A DNA stretch of 64,000 nucleotides from Lucinisca nassula (Eukaryota > Mollusca > Bivalvia > Lucinida > Lucinidae), in assembly GCA_963580285.1 (NCBI GenBank), contig OY757013.1, forward strand, positions 129,267,027-129,331,026. Reading direction: 5' to 3'. Shown one piece after another: positions 1 through 9,874 of the stretch (position 1 is the stretch's first letter; every line of letters begins with the position of its first letter). The notes below the pieces were generated by a model. That model made no database searches. It saw nothing but the letters and a program-made list of their open reading frames with translations, and had not been told where the DNA came from. A program made the position numbers and the translations under genes.

Positions 1-1110
1 CCATTATAAGTCTATCCAATATTCTTGAGACTTACAAACAAGTAAGTAGGGATAAAAGCTTGGGTGAGTTCAAAAACTAGCGATGTCGGTGGGTTACTCA
101 CGGAGTTATGTCCCCTACTTTGCTGAAAAAAATGTTCATGTTTGACCTTGTCATCACCGTAGCCCCTTCAGTTTTGGCGGGATCTTCTTGACACTTACAA
201 ACATTACGTCAGAGATAAAAGCTCGTATGAGTTGGAAAACTGGCGAGATCGGCTTATCTGTTATAGAGTTACATCCCCTTGATTCCTGAAAATGTCTATT
301 ATTGACCTTGTCATCACCGTATCCCCTTCAGTTTTCATCGGATCTGTTTGAAACTTACAAGTAAGTAAGTAAGGGATAAAACCTCGGTTGAGTTTAAAAA
401 TTGAGATCGGCCTATATTTCAGAGAGTTATGTCCCCCTTGATTTCACAAAATGCCTATTTGACCTTGTCATCACCGTAGCCCCTTCAGAAACTTACATGT
501 AAGTAAGTCAGGAATAAAAGCTTGGATGAGTTCGAAAACTAATGAGGTCAGCTTATTTATCATTTGATTGCAGAAAATGCCTATTTTTGACTTTGTCATC
601 ACCACAACTCCTTCAGTTCTCATCGGATCTTCTTGAAACGTATTTGTAAGTAAGTTAGCGATAAAAGCTAGGATGAGTTCGAAAACTAGCATTGCCAGTC
701 GATTAATCACAGAGTTATTTCCCCTACTTCGCTAAAAATGCTTATTTTCGACCTTGTCATCACCATAGGCCCTTCAGGTTTGATCGGAACTTCTTGAAAC
801 TTACAAACAAGTACGTCAGAGGTTAAAGATCGGGTGGGTTCAACACTGGGGAGGTTGGCCTATTTATTATACAGTTATGTCCATTTGATTGCTGAAAATG
901 CCTATTTTGTACCTTGTCAACTTCGTAAGTCCTTTAGTTTTGATCGAATCGTCCTGAAACTGGCATATAAGTATGTTGGGAATGTAAGTCTAGATGAATT
1001 TGAAAACTGGTGATGTCTGCCTATCTCTCATAGAGTTACGTCTGTCCCATTGAGTGTTGAAAATACTGTACCTATTTTAGACCTTGTTATCAGTCCTGAA
1101 ACTTTGAAAC
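1..1110. repeat. Tandem satellite, about 160-bp unit, ~7 copies
   Basis: The phrase ACCTTGTCATCACCGTAGCC recurs near 143, 305, 462, 594 and 752, with decayed versions near 915 and 1081. A GAGTTATGTCCCC phrase precedes each. Spacing is 130-165 bp, so units are degenerate and one is shortened. The array enters from the left edge of the window. Open frames at 471-710 are translations of the repeat. No function is assigned. Confidence 0.85.
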
Positions 1111-1115
1111 CGTTA

Positions 1116-1250
1116 GCTCAGGTGAGCTATATAGGACCATTGTCCTCTTATTTCTTAACTCTTATCTTGCTGTTCACGACAACCTCTATCTTTGGAAACA
1201 GTGTAGATCCAGATCAGATGGCTTCTGAACGCATCAACTTCAATCTTTAA
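1116..1250 (+). repeat. Truncated foldback family P element (one hairpin arm only)
   Basis: The stretch CTGTTCACGACAACC followed by AAACAGTGTAGATCCAGATC matches the element at 58240-58450. The second arm of the hairpin is missing because the copy ends after GATGGCTTCTGA. Confidence 0.6.
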
Positions 1251-1402
1251 ACGTAAGGTCACAACAACATTACACAGTTTCGTGGCAACATCAAAATTTT
1301 TCAACTGCTCTGATAGCGCTGCGGGGCCCGATACACAAATTTGGGTTTAAAAACGTGTTGTTTGGTTGAAGCAATACATGTATTTTACTGCTTAAGCGGC
1401 AA

Positions 1403-2503
1403 TTGCACGACCCGCAGAAAAAGCGACCGACTGAAGTCGGTTGATTTTCTAAGAGTGCCCTAAAACCACCGTGTCATTCTGTCATTCGGTCATTCTGTCA
1501 GTCTGTCTGTCCGTCCGTAACCCGTTTGTGAAAATCGGTGATAGTGACTTAACCGCTTGGAATATTTAAACAATTTTTGGTATACTGATAGATATCAATG
1601 AGATCTAACCAATGAACTTGCGAAATATTACATTCCATTTAGTATAGCCTCGCCAAGGCGAAAAATGTGAACATTTTCGAACTGCTTCTCCTCGGAAACC
1701 GTTGGGCCGATTGAAGTCAAATTTCATATGGAGCCTCTATGGGATGGGGGAAACCAAAATTTGCTCATGGGATCCAGGTCACATGACCAAAATGGCCGCC
1801 AAGCCATATATGGTCTGTCTGTCTGTCCGTCCGTAACCCGTTTGTGAAAATTGGTGATAGTGACTTAACCGCGCGGAATATTTAAACAATTTTTGGCATA
1901 CTGATAGATGTCAATGAGTTCTAACCAATGAACTTGGGAAATATTACATTCCATTTAGTATAGCCTCGCCGAGGCGAAAAATGTGAAAATTTTCGAACTG
2001 CTTCTCCTCGGAAACCGTTGGGCCGATTGAAGTCAAATTTCATATGGAGCCTCTATGGGATGGGGGAAACCAAAATTTGCTCATGAGGTCAGGTCACATG
2101 ACCAAAATGGCCGCCAAGCCATATATGATAAAATCCCTTCAAAAATAGTCTTATCCAGAACCACTGGGCAGATTTCCACGAAACTTATTAAATAGCAACT
2201 GAGACGTAGGCCCATCATAAATTGCTGACCCTGGGTTGACCTTGACCTTCTTTGTGCCTAGGTTAAACTTTGACACATATGCTTTTGTATTGGAAAAGTG
2301 AGAATGCATTTTATCCTGCAAACGATTCAGAATACAGTACCAAAGTATAAGATATATTTTTGCTCCTTACGATAAGGCGCATTTATTGGGGGAACCGTTT
2401 TAGGTCCAGGTCACATGACCAAAATGGCCGCCATACCCATATATGGTGACACTCATAAAGCTAAAAGCATCCGGCGGGTCGTGCACTTCAGCTGAAGCAC
2501 TGG
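1403..2503 (+). mobile_element. Non-autonomous Helitron2/Helentron-like element 1
   Basis: TTGCACGACCCGC at 1403-1415 is matched in inverted form by GCGGGTCGTGCA at 2474-2485. The 5' side carries a short hairpin (CCGACTGAAGTCGG) and the 3' end carries a hairpin over GTGCACTTCAGCTGAAGCAC. Between them are a GTCTGTCC-rich microsatellite and two direct copies of a 316-bp unit (1501-1816 and 1817-about 2128). Each unit ends in a phrase containing GGTCACATGACC, and a third partial copy of that phrase lies at 2404-2442. Subterminal inverted repeats with a 3' hairpin and tandem core repeats are typical of Helentron-derived elements in bivalves. Assignment to that group is inference because no coding region is present. 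Confidence 0.6.
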
Positions 2504-2576
2504 TTAAAAATACAAACACATGTTGTGTGCGAACAATATATAGTTGCAGTGGGTGGGGAGGGAGGGGGATGGGGTA

Positions 2577-2857
2577 GCCCCCGCCCGTAAGGGATTGAAG
2601 AAATAGATTGGACTGCATGATGCTTCCACGCAGAGTTGAAACCGACTGCACTTGAGTGCTGGTAAACAGCTTGGGGGTTCTAAGCCTGCCCAGGAAAAGT
2701 GGTGCATGCATATAAACCCTATAGGTTTCATTGGGCGGCATGGCTTGAGATGTCATTTCATCTCAATGTCTGGTAAAAGTCCCACAAAATTCGAAGCAAC
2801 GTCTCCAAAATGACCTTTACAGTGTTGACGGTTACGTTTAACAAATAAACAAAGTAA
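2577..2857 (+). mobile_element. SINE-I copy
   Basis: It runs from GCCCCCGCCCG through the body phrases CATGATGCTTCCACGCAGAG and GAGATGTCATTTCATCTCAA to a decayed tail where GACGTTAAACC has become TACGTTTAAC. No clear target duplication is visible. The 118-aa and 75-aa reverse-strand open frames here are artefacts. Confidence 0.85.
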
Positions 2858-2861
2858 CCGG

Positions 2862-3133
<272 letters not shown>

Positions 3134-3162
3134 CACAAAAAAGATAAACATATAAAAGTACG

Positions 3163-3355
3163 CGCCTCCGTGGCCTAGTGGATAAGAGCGATGACTCTTA
3201 ATCAAAGGGTCACTTACCGAACCGGGTTCGGGTCACATGTGAGACGCCAAGTTCTACAACGGAAGGTCGGGTGGTTTTTCTCTGGGTACTCCAGTTTTCG
3301 CCCACCTCTGAATAACGACCGGCTCGATATGAGTGAAATCATCTCATAAAAAGAA
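3163..3355 (+). mobile_element. SINE-IV copy with tRNA-like head
   Basis: The head CCTCCGTGGCCTAGTGGATA acts as an A-box-like region and GGGTTCGGGTC as a B-box-like region. The body includes GCAACGGAAGGTC-type sequence, here TACAACGGAAGG, then GATCGGCTCGATATGAGTG-type sequence, and the end is A-rich. A full copy at 60323-60560 defines the family. The head would not fold as a complete tRNA, so this is not a tRNA gene. Confidence 0.8.
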
Positions 3356-3452
3356 ATAAAAAGAAATAAACATATAAAAGCGGTGACAATATCTCTCGGG
3401 TACATCCATTCATCTTAACCCTTACATGCCTGCCTTTCATAACAGACTTACC

Positions 3453-3530
3453 GGCCCCGGTAGCTCAGTTGGTAGAGTGTACGCTCCGGGGAACGGGAGG
3501 TCAAAGGTTCGATCCCGGGCCGCGACATAC
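3453..3530 (+). mobile_element. tRNA-like SINE head (SINE-II related)
   Basis: GGTAGCTCAGTTGGTAGAG is a good A box and GGTTCGATCCC a good B box, 35-40 bases apart. The T-arm and acceptor pairings fail and no anticodon loop fits, so I call it a SINE head or tRNA pseudogene rather than a functional tRNA. The body downstream is not the standard SINE-II one. Confidence 0.6.
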
Positions 3531-3617
3531 CAAAGTTATACTGTCAATCGATTTAAAGTTAATTTCGATAACGGTGAACACTGTAACATAGACGCCCTTC
3601 CAGTGATCCAGTCTCAC

Positions 3618-3861
3618 ATACATCAATAAAAATTGACACCCTTAAACCTCAAATTCATATAGAAAAACTGGAGTTTACAGGGGTTTACATTGTTTTTTCT
3701 TATTTCTGCTTAAAAACATAGATTGTCGAGGCGGTTCTAACGAGTACTCACACTCTTTGTTTCGAGCAAAAATGAAAAATTTCGAGATTTTTTATCTGAA
3801 AAATATCATTTTGATGAGAACATGTTACCAATATATTTGAATAGGCATGTTTTCGTGATGT
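3618..3861 (-). mobile_element. MITE-A copy, left terminus damaged
   Basis: The right end GGCATGTTTTCGTGATG is intact at 3844-3860. The left end has lost the bases around CGAAAACACGCC. The core kept only one arm (GAGGCGGTTCTAACGAGTAC), so the hairpin is lost. Confidence 0.75.
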
Positions 3862-3984
3862 AGATGAGCCGAAGCACACGGAGAAAAGGACCCTTTGCAT
3901 TCTCTTAATGTGCGTGCTCAGCCGACTTCTAGGGGTATGCACAAGTAGCTCTCTATGGGGTGCCGTTTTACTATTTAATCCGTA

Positions 3985-4475
3985 TTTATAGATATCCATA
4001 ATTATTTATGGATATACATAATTCGAATTATGGATATCCATAATTGAATAATGGATATCCATTATTATTTATGGATATCCATAATTATTTACGATTATCC
4101 ATAATTCGTATTATGGATATCCATTTTTCGAATTATGGATATTCATAAATCGAACTGAATTAATGATATCCATAAATAGAATAATGGATATCCATTATTC
4201 GATTTATTGATATCCATAAATCGAATTATGGATATCCATTATTCGGCTGATTTATGGATATCCATAAATCGAATTATGGATATCCATAAATCGAATTATG
4301 GATATCCATAAATCGAATTATGGATATCCATACATCGATTTATGGATATCATTAGTTTAGATCGAAATATGGATATCCATAAATCGAATTATGGATATCC
4401 TTAATTCGAATTATGGATATCCAATATTCGGCTGACTTATGGATATCCATAAATCGAATTATGGATATCCATAAT
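3985..4475. repeat. ATGGATATCCAT palindromic tandem array 1
   Basis: The 12-bp palindrome ATGGATATCCAT recurs about every 22 bp, joined by AAATCGAATT or AATTCGAATT spacers, for roughly 20 units. Both the unit and the spacers are self-complementary, so the whole array can form many alternative cruciforms. A second array lies at 11498-11733. The forward and reverse open frames here simply read the repeat (MDIH..). Confidence 0.95.
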
Positions 4476-4625
4476 TCAACTCTGAAAATAAACCTAATGC
4501 ATAATGACTGCTCCCTTTGCAAAAAAAAAACAACAAACAAACAAACTCGACTATTCGCGTCAGGTTTCCGATTTAGGTGTGTAATAAATGCCGGGATAGA
4601 GGTGGAGATAATGTAGGGTAAGCTG

Positions 4626-4930
4626 TTTGTTTGTTTGTTTGATTTGAGGTTTAACGTCCCCGTCAACACTGTAAAGGTCATTTTGGAGACGTTGCTTCCA
4701 ATTTTGTGGGACTTTTACCCGACATTGAGATGAAATGACATCTCAAGCCCTGTCGCCCAATGAAACCAATAGGGTTTATTAGCATGGACGGTCCGCCTCG
4801 CACCGCGGTTCCTGGACAGGCTTAGATCCTCTAAGCGGTTTACCAGTACTAGTGTGCGGGCCGGATTCAGCTCTGCGTGGAAGCATCATGCAGCCCATAT
4901 ATTTCTTCAAGCCCCTATGGGCGAGGGCTT
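4626..4930 (-). mobile_element. SINE-I, full length with target-site duplication
   Basis: The copy is flanked by GTAGGGTAAGCTG (4613-4625) and GTAGGGTAGGCTG (4931-4943), a 13-bp duplication with one mismatch. This fixes both ends of the SINE at about 305 bp and shows retroposition. Confidence 0.92.
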
Positions 4931-4972
4931 GTAGGGTAGGCTGAGTGGTGGCCTATGGTGTAGGAGAGATAT

Positions 4973-5537
4973 GTTTTGTTTGATTTGAGGTTTAACGTCC
5001 CCTTCAATACTATTTTGGTAATTTTGGAGACGTTGCTTCCAATTATGTTGGGCATTAAGCCTTCATTGAGATGAAATTACATCTCAATCCCGCCGGTCTC
5101 GGTAGCTCAGTCGGATGCGCGTCTGACTGGTGATCAGGAGGACGCGGGTTCGATACCTGCCAGGGTCGGCAACATTCTTTCGTAGAGATTGATCATGAAA
5201 TATTTTCTACGGTCATTCACTCCCTTTCGCTGATTCAAGATGGGGCAGTTGCCAGTTTCTGGCAAAAGAATGTGAACTGTACGGGTTAACTGTTTACGTA
5301 TAAGTCTGCCAAGAAAAAGTGTGGATAGGTAAACTGACCTGCCCAAAAATGACCTAAATTAGTGTTGACTGGGCCGTTAAACGCAACTACAAACAAACAC
5401 ACAAACAAACATCTCGATCCCTGCCGCCCATTGACTCGCACGACTTTGTTTGGACAGGCTTAGACCTTCAAAACGGTTTACTAGTATTCTCAGCTCATGC
5501 AGCCAAATCTATTTCTCCAAGCCCCAATGGGCGGGGG
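4973..5537 (-). mobile_element. SINE-I split by a SINE-II insertion
   Basis: The tail half (4973-5091) stops at ACATCTCAATCCC. The remaining head half resumes at 5409 with ACATCTCGATCCC and continues to CCCCAATGGGCGGGGGC. The interruption is the SINE-II at 5092-5408. Confidence 0.9.
5092..5408 (+). mobile_element. SINE-II (RUDI/V-SINE-like) nested in SINE-I
   Basis: Its head carries GGTAGCTCAGTCGG (A box) and GGGTTCGATACC (B box). The body includes TTGATCATGAAAT, CGCTGATTCAAGA and CAGTTGCCAGTTTCTGGC. The 3' part GACCTAAATTAGTGTTGACT then GGGCCGTTAAACG leads to a (CAAA)n tail. The 13-bp host duplication ACATCTCRATCCC at 5079-5091 and 5409-5421 proves the insertion. Resemblance to the molluscan RUDI SINE is from memory and should be aligned. 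Confidence 0.88.
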
Positions 5538-5615
5538 CCAGGAGGTATATCTGAATCTGCCTGGTACTCCATACATCTCAAGTAGAGTATTATATGGATA
5601 TATGTTAATAGTATA

Positions 5616-5774
5616 TACATTGAAATTCTGCTATTAAGACTAATTCTGCTTTAAAAAGCTTATTTAGAAGGGTGCAGTTATTATTTCTTCGTGAATTCTG
5701 CACACAATGTCCTCTGGTCAGGGACCACCTTTGGAACTGTTCAAAAGTGGTCTTAATATAGGAATTTTACTGTA
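5616..5774 (-). mobile_element. pogo-like TA-flanked MITE (family K), ~159 bp
   Basis: The ends read TACATTGAAATTCTGCTATT and, inverted, TACAGTAAAATTCCTATATT, followed by AAGACCAC-type sequence. TA at each edge is consistent with a Tc1/mariner-pogo target. The interior matches 17429-17588 in inverse orientation. CAGTNRAA... ends are typical of pogo/Tigger-derived MITEs. Confidence 0.75.
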
Positions 5775-5792
5775 TTATGACCATGTGAAAGC

Positions 5793-6059
5793 ATGCACGG
5801 ATTGCCTGTTTGGATCATTATAATCTTACGTCCGACTTTCAGTGTCCTTAGGTGCGCAGTCCTCATAGAGGTGATTCCAGAGGGACCGGATGCGTTGGCC
5901 GGATTTCCAGATCTTGCGACCGTGGCGGGCGTTCAGCGTATGGCGTCCGTTGCTTTGGAAGCCTTACGGGCTGAAAAGGCTGCACGGCAGGGAGGTCCCT
6001 TTGACTGGCCATCATCTTCCAGCGATGATGAAGACTTTGAAGATTTTTTTTTACATTAA
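5793..6059 (+). CDS. Candidate C-terminal coding exon, unidentified
   Basis: An 88-codon open frame has an amino-acid composition unlike the surrounding repeat translations. Its second half is hydrophilic, with an Ala/Glu/Arg-rich probable helix (LEALRAEKAARQ), then GPFDWP, then an acidic serine tail (SSSSDDEDFEDFF) before a TAA stop. Local GC content is higher than in the flanks. The first 25 residues look non-coding. Possible splice acceptors (CTTTCAG, CCTTAG) lie near 5838-5852, so the real segment may be about 5850-6059. It abuts one arm of a 500-bp inverted repeat and could belong to a transposon. I do not recognise the protein family. Confidence 0.35.
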   Translation: MHGLPVWIIIILRPTFSVLRCAVLIEVIPEGPDALAGFPDLATVAGVQRMASVALEALRAEKAARQGGPFDWPSSSSDDEDFEDFFLH

Positions 6060-6600
6060 ACAATCACGTGTCTTCACACCGGTTACCGCGGTACAACGTG
6101 ACGCGACTGAGTACAACAAACGCTACCGTCTTTTTTTTTTTGACAGGAGAAGTGTGAGTTCAATGTTGCCTTTATTTTGTCGAACAAATCACGATTTACG
6201 TTTTTCTGTTGGTTTTGCGATGACAACAGATTGCGTTTTTGTTGTTTTGTCCAAATTTTAAGTTATGACACGGTCAGAGAAGGGAAATCAAAGCCATAAA
6301 TTAGGCCAAAATAGGTAAAAAAACAAAACTTCAAGTTTTAAGGGTCTATCAATCAGAAATAAATGACAAATACACGAGCATTCTTGGGTTTTTCATGCCT
6401 CTAGGCATCGAAGTAAGTATACTATTTTTAACAATTCATAAAAACATTTAGAATAAGAATCGTACCGATTTTTCTTGGCTCACTACCTTGAAACACGGGT
6501 ACACCTTACCACGGATAATGTGTTGAGTCTGAGTACACTAAACACGGAACAAATGGAACAACAAACACGGATATGAAAAACCGAATCTGTACGTTTTTAC
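6060..6600 (+). repeat. Left copy of a ~500-bp repeat inverted at 10945-11465
   Basis: Two conserved patches are seen. CACACCGGTTACCGCGGTAC lies near 6075 and a block containing GGTACACCTTACCACGG and AACAACAAACACGGAT lies near 6495-6575. They recur in opposite orientation at 11400-11455 and 10948-11030 with the same spacing of about 420 bp. The arms could be terminal repeats of a 5.4-kb element or two independent copies. Confidence 0.55.
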
Positions 6601-6810
6601 CCATTATAAGCGCCATTTTTCAAGAAACAGCCAAGAGGAACGATACATATTTGCCCTTTAGTTGAAAAATTACAATGTGCACGGTATGCGCTTGGCCATT
6701 CCTAAAACAAAAAAGTGTTTTGGGTTGTGTATTTATGACATGGAGACAACTTTTTACAACAGATGCACAATAACCAGTCGGTATAATCAATCAAAAATGT
6801 CACAAAATAA

Positions 6811-7110
6811 CCTGTTGTTTGTTTGAACTGAGCTTTAACGTCCCCGTCGACACTATTAAGGTCATTTTGGAATTGTTTCCAATTTTGCAAGTCTTTTTAT
6901 CCGTCATTGAGATTTAACGACATCTCAAATCTACCACCTAAGGAGAATAATAGGGTTCACATGTATATGAAGGAATGGTCGGACTCGCACCACTTTGCCT
7001 GGGAAGACTAAGACCTTCTAAGTGGTTAACCAGTAGTCCTGTTCGACGGGATTCAGCTCTGTGTGGAAGTATCATGCAGTCCATTTATTTCCACAAGCAG
7101 CGGTGGATGG
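6811..7110 (-). mobile_element. SINE-I, diverged copy
   Basis: All landmarks are present but decayed (TTTAACGTCCCCGTCGACAC, GACATCTCAAATC, CATGCAGTCCATTTATTTCC). This is one of the older copies. Confidence 0.8.
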
Positions 7111-7664
7111 GGCCCAAGAATAACTTGTACATAAACATGTAAACAATATAAAACTACAGAGGGACCGTTTAAATAGCCAACAATGAGCTATACTGAGCAA
7201 AACCAACTTCAATGAGACAACACTTACAATGCAACCACAAGAATCTGCAAAATAATTTGTTAGTACAGAAGTTGCGCATGCACATAGTCTGATCAGTGAA
7301 AGCGATCAAATTCTGCGAGCAACGAAAGACTTGCCCCGTTTTACAAGTTCTTGCACACAAGACGAGGAAATCCTTGATTTTACCCTGGAATAGATATTTT
7401 TATCCTACCCGGGTTTTCTACGAAGGGCTGGCATTGAAGTCGAGAATTCTGAGATGTTTAACTCAAAGGGTGTCTGATGTGCGCTATTTGTATAGAAAGT
7501 CGTGTATGCTGCCCGTAATGCGACGTCACTAAACGTCACAATGGACGTTAGCAGTCGAAGTGACCGCATATTCAAAATCTATGTTTTAAGATTTAAGTAA
7601 AGCAAGAAAAAGAATCTGAAATGGGTGTGCAATGAAATGTTCTCTTTGGTAATCAATCTGTTTT
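7111..7664. other. Unassigned sequence
   Basis: AT-rich sequence without recognisable repeats, splice signals or coding-like frames. The 63-aa and 78-aa open frames at 7169-7532 have no recognisable features. Confidence 0.5.
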
Positions 7665-7667
7665 ACT

Positions 7668-7795
7668 CACCTCATAAACCAGGGATCCTGGGTTCGATTT
7701 TTGGCTTTTCCAAACTTTCTGACGAGTCATTAAATGAGGCCCCCTCTCTGTATAACCTTAGAGGGCTGCTGAGACGTATAACTCAAAATGCACAC
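7668..7795 (+). mobile_element. SINE-III copy, 5' truncated
   Basis: It contains CATAAACCAGGGATCCTGGG and GTTCGAT (B-box region), then CCAAACTTTCTGACGAGTCA and CCCTCTCTGTATAACCTTAG, and ends GAGACGTATAACTCAAAATG. It is joined directly to a SINE-II body, so the pair may be a chimaera. Confidence 0.7.
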
Positions 7796-7798
7796 ACG

Positions 7799-7965
7799 GA
7801 CATTCTCTCCCTTTCACTGACTCAAGAAGGGTGGTTGTCAAATTCTGGCGTAAGAATATGCACTGTGCTGGTTTTATAAGCCTTCAAGGTAAACTAACTG
7901 TCTCGATGTGACCTAAATAGTGCTTGCTGGGCTGTTAAACTCCCAACCAAACGAAGAAACAAGCC
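7799..7965 (+). mobile_element. SINE-II body and tail without tRNA head
   Basis: ATTCTCTCCCTTTCACTGAC, AAGAAGGGTGGTTGTC and GCACTGTGCTGG are body landmarks. GACCTAAATAGTGCTTGCTG and GGCTGTTAAACTC form the tail. It begins 3 bp after the SINE-III tail. Confidence 0.75.
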
Positions 7966-8016
7966 AACCAAAGAAATCAGTGTGAGGGAAAGATAGGAAA
8001 GTTTGTCCATCATACT

Positions 8017-8366
8017 CAGGGGCGTAGCTACCTGTACGCAGATACGCACTTGCGTACACATTACAAACGTAAAAATAGACGTAGAAGAAAAAGAAGAAAA
8101 AAACGAAGAGGAAAGAGGAGAAGAAGAAAAATAAGAAGAAAAAGAAAAAGAAGAAAAAGGAGAAGAAAAAGGAGAAGAAGAAGATGAAAAAGAAGAAGTA
8201 AAAGTAGAAAAAAGAAGAGAAAGAAAAAAAGAAGCAGAGAGAAGAAGTAAGAAGAAAAAGAAGAAAATGATGATGATGATGCTGAAGAAGAAGAAGAAGA
8301 AGAAGAAGAAGAAGAAGGGGAAAGAAGAAGAAGAAGAAGAAGAAGAAGAAGAAGGAAGAAGAAGAA

Positions 8367-8398
<32 letters not shown>

Positions 8399-8587
8399 AG
8401 AAAAACTGTATTTGTCTAGGATATACGCAACACTATTTATTAGCTAGCATATAGTTTCCTCCTCTGCCACGGGGACCGCACTCAGATTCTTTCCTGTTAG
8501 AGTGGTCCCCATTTGGTAAACGGAGTTATTATTTTCAGTATTTTCTTTGGTTTGCGTACAAATGATTTTCTTCCAGCTACGCCCCTG
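8017..8587. mobile_element. hAT-like MITE with 5-bp duplication
   Basis: The ends are CAGGGGCGTAGCTACC at 8017 and, inverted, GCTACGCCCCTG ending at 8587. TTGCGTACA lies on both sides internally (inverted). ATACT flanks both ends (8012-8016 and 8588-8592). CAGGGGCGTAGC-type ends with a 5-bp duplication fit the hAT5-like group, though the class is inferred. The interior is mostly a GAA purine tract. Confidence 0.72.
8083..8405 (+). repeat. 320-bp homopurine (GAA/AGAAGA)n tract
   Basis: The strand is almost pure A/G over about 320 bases, with a short GATGATGATGATGCT interruption near 8267. Long GAA tracts can form triplex H-DNA and are length-unstable. Confidence 0.95.
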
Positions 8588-8897
8588 ATACTGTTACGAC
8601 CCACAACTTCTAATCCTGAATTATCTCCCTTGGCCTACAGGTTTATAACCAATGACAACTGCGTCATGGATACGACTCTTTCGCACAGAGTCGATTATTT
8701 TTTTTTTCAGCTATGCTCCATTCCTCCATTATGGCTGTCATGTCGGAAGATGGTGGCTCGCCCGGGATTTGACTTTCTTCGCAAAAATGACCTCGCGTCA
8801 ACATACGGACTTGAAGAAAACGGGTGAAGTGTTACGGCCCGCAGCACCTAACCTACATTATACCTGGCTTGGTTGATTATGCGGAAGTCAACTGAGG

Positions 8898-8985
8898 AAG
8901 ACAGTCGACTCTTTGGCTTAGTGCTTAGAGCAGTTGATTTTACCCGACTGTCCCAGGTTCGAATCTCACCATAAGCGATTTTCCC
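8898..8985 (+). mobile_element. SINE-V tRNA-like copy
   Basis: CTCTTTGGCTTAGTGCTTAG is the A-box region and CCAGGTTCGAATCTC the B box. The head matches the reverse-strand copies at 25350-25800. It does not fold as a complete tRNA. Confidence 0.55.
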
Positions 8986-9139
8986 CTATGCTTCTCTCCA
9001 TTGTTACGACATTCATGTCGTAAGAATACCCAAGTAAGAGTCTTATATACTTATTTCAGAAAGATACATTATGGCTGAGTTTGAGTTTAGCGATGCTGGT
9101 CATCCAGATGACCCCAACACCATGTATACCGTTGCCGAA

Positions 9140-9262
9140 CCTAACAGTGAAACTTAGGATTGGGCTCAAGTTTTGTCAGGTGTCTCACAAGGTGCCGTTT
9201 TCGGTCCAGTTTTGTTATTCGTGGACATTAATGACATTTTTACTGACACTGTGTTACAGGTG
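9140..9262 (+). pseudogene. Non-LTR retrotransposon reverse transcriptase fragment
   Basis: Translation gives VLSGVSQGAVFGPVLL followed by INDI. This is the conserved block (S-G-V-x-Q-G-x-x-x-G-P-x-L ... I-N-D) of CR1/jockey-type LINE reverse transcriptases just before the catalytic box. A stop lies a few codons upstream and the frame runs into a tRNA-like element downstream, so only about 40 codons remain. Strand and family are clear; the LINE clade is not. Confidence 0.75.
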
Positions 9263-9284
9263 ACAAAAATGTTACAAACCTTTG

Positions 9285-9400
9285 GCCCGGCCGGGGTTCG
9301 AACCCGGGCCGCCGGATTGATAAGCAAATCTACCACGTTGCTGTTAAAGCCGGCTTGTACCGAAAGGCAGTACAACTGTGCTATATACCTATTAACGCTA
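9285..9400 (-). mobile_element. tRNA-like SINE fragment
   Basis: On the reverse strand CAACGTGGTAGATTTGC is A-box-like and CCGGGTTCGAACCCC a perfect B box. Pairing beyond the T arm is poor. The copy sits where the LINE fragment ends. Confidence 0.55.
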
Positions 9401-9561
9401 TGACATTCTCCCCCTCCACATTGAAGTTCGCCACCGAATTTCTGGGAGTCCGAGAATCATGTGAAATGATACTCAAGGAGTTCTAATGCACGAACCCTCA
9501 ATTTTATTGGTTCTCTGCCTAGTTATCTGCTTAATGAATTGCATTAAACGGCCTGAAAACT

Positions 9562-9836
9562 CACTCCGGTAACAAACCCGTGCGACACAAAGTGTATTTT
9601 TTCACATCTCCTAAATGGCTACTTCTCTGATGAAAATCCGTGATATGTTTCTTATATATACTGCAAACATAGGTTGTGGGTGCTCGTTAGAATCGTCTCA
9701 AGGAGGCGGTTCTAACGTGTACCCACAACCTATGTCTTATAGTAGATATAATAAAGAAGTATGTATATCCCCTTAAATCACAGTTTTCTCTATATAAAGT
9801 AAGGGGTGTTCATTTCACAGACTTGTTCGTATGATG
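9562..9836 (+). mobile_element. MITE-B copy
   Basis: Both ends are recognisable (AACAAACCCGTGCGACA; TTCATTTCACAGACTTGTTC then ATGATG). The core arms have diverged (TTAGAATCGTCTC against GGAGGCGGTTCTAACG). Confidence 0.85.
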
Positions 9837-9874
9837 TCATGCCACATTTTCATGCCCAACATCCTAGTCTATCC

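Noticed and set aside
1050..1250. 66-aa frame as a small gene
   Set aside because: It spans the end of the satellite and a decayed family-P element.
3453..3530. Functional tRNA gene
   Set aside because: Good A and B boxes, but the T-arm, acceptor and anticodon stems do not pair. The same heads recur as SINEs.
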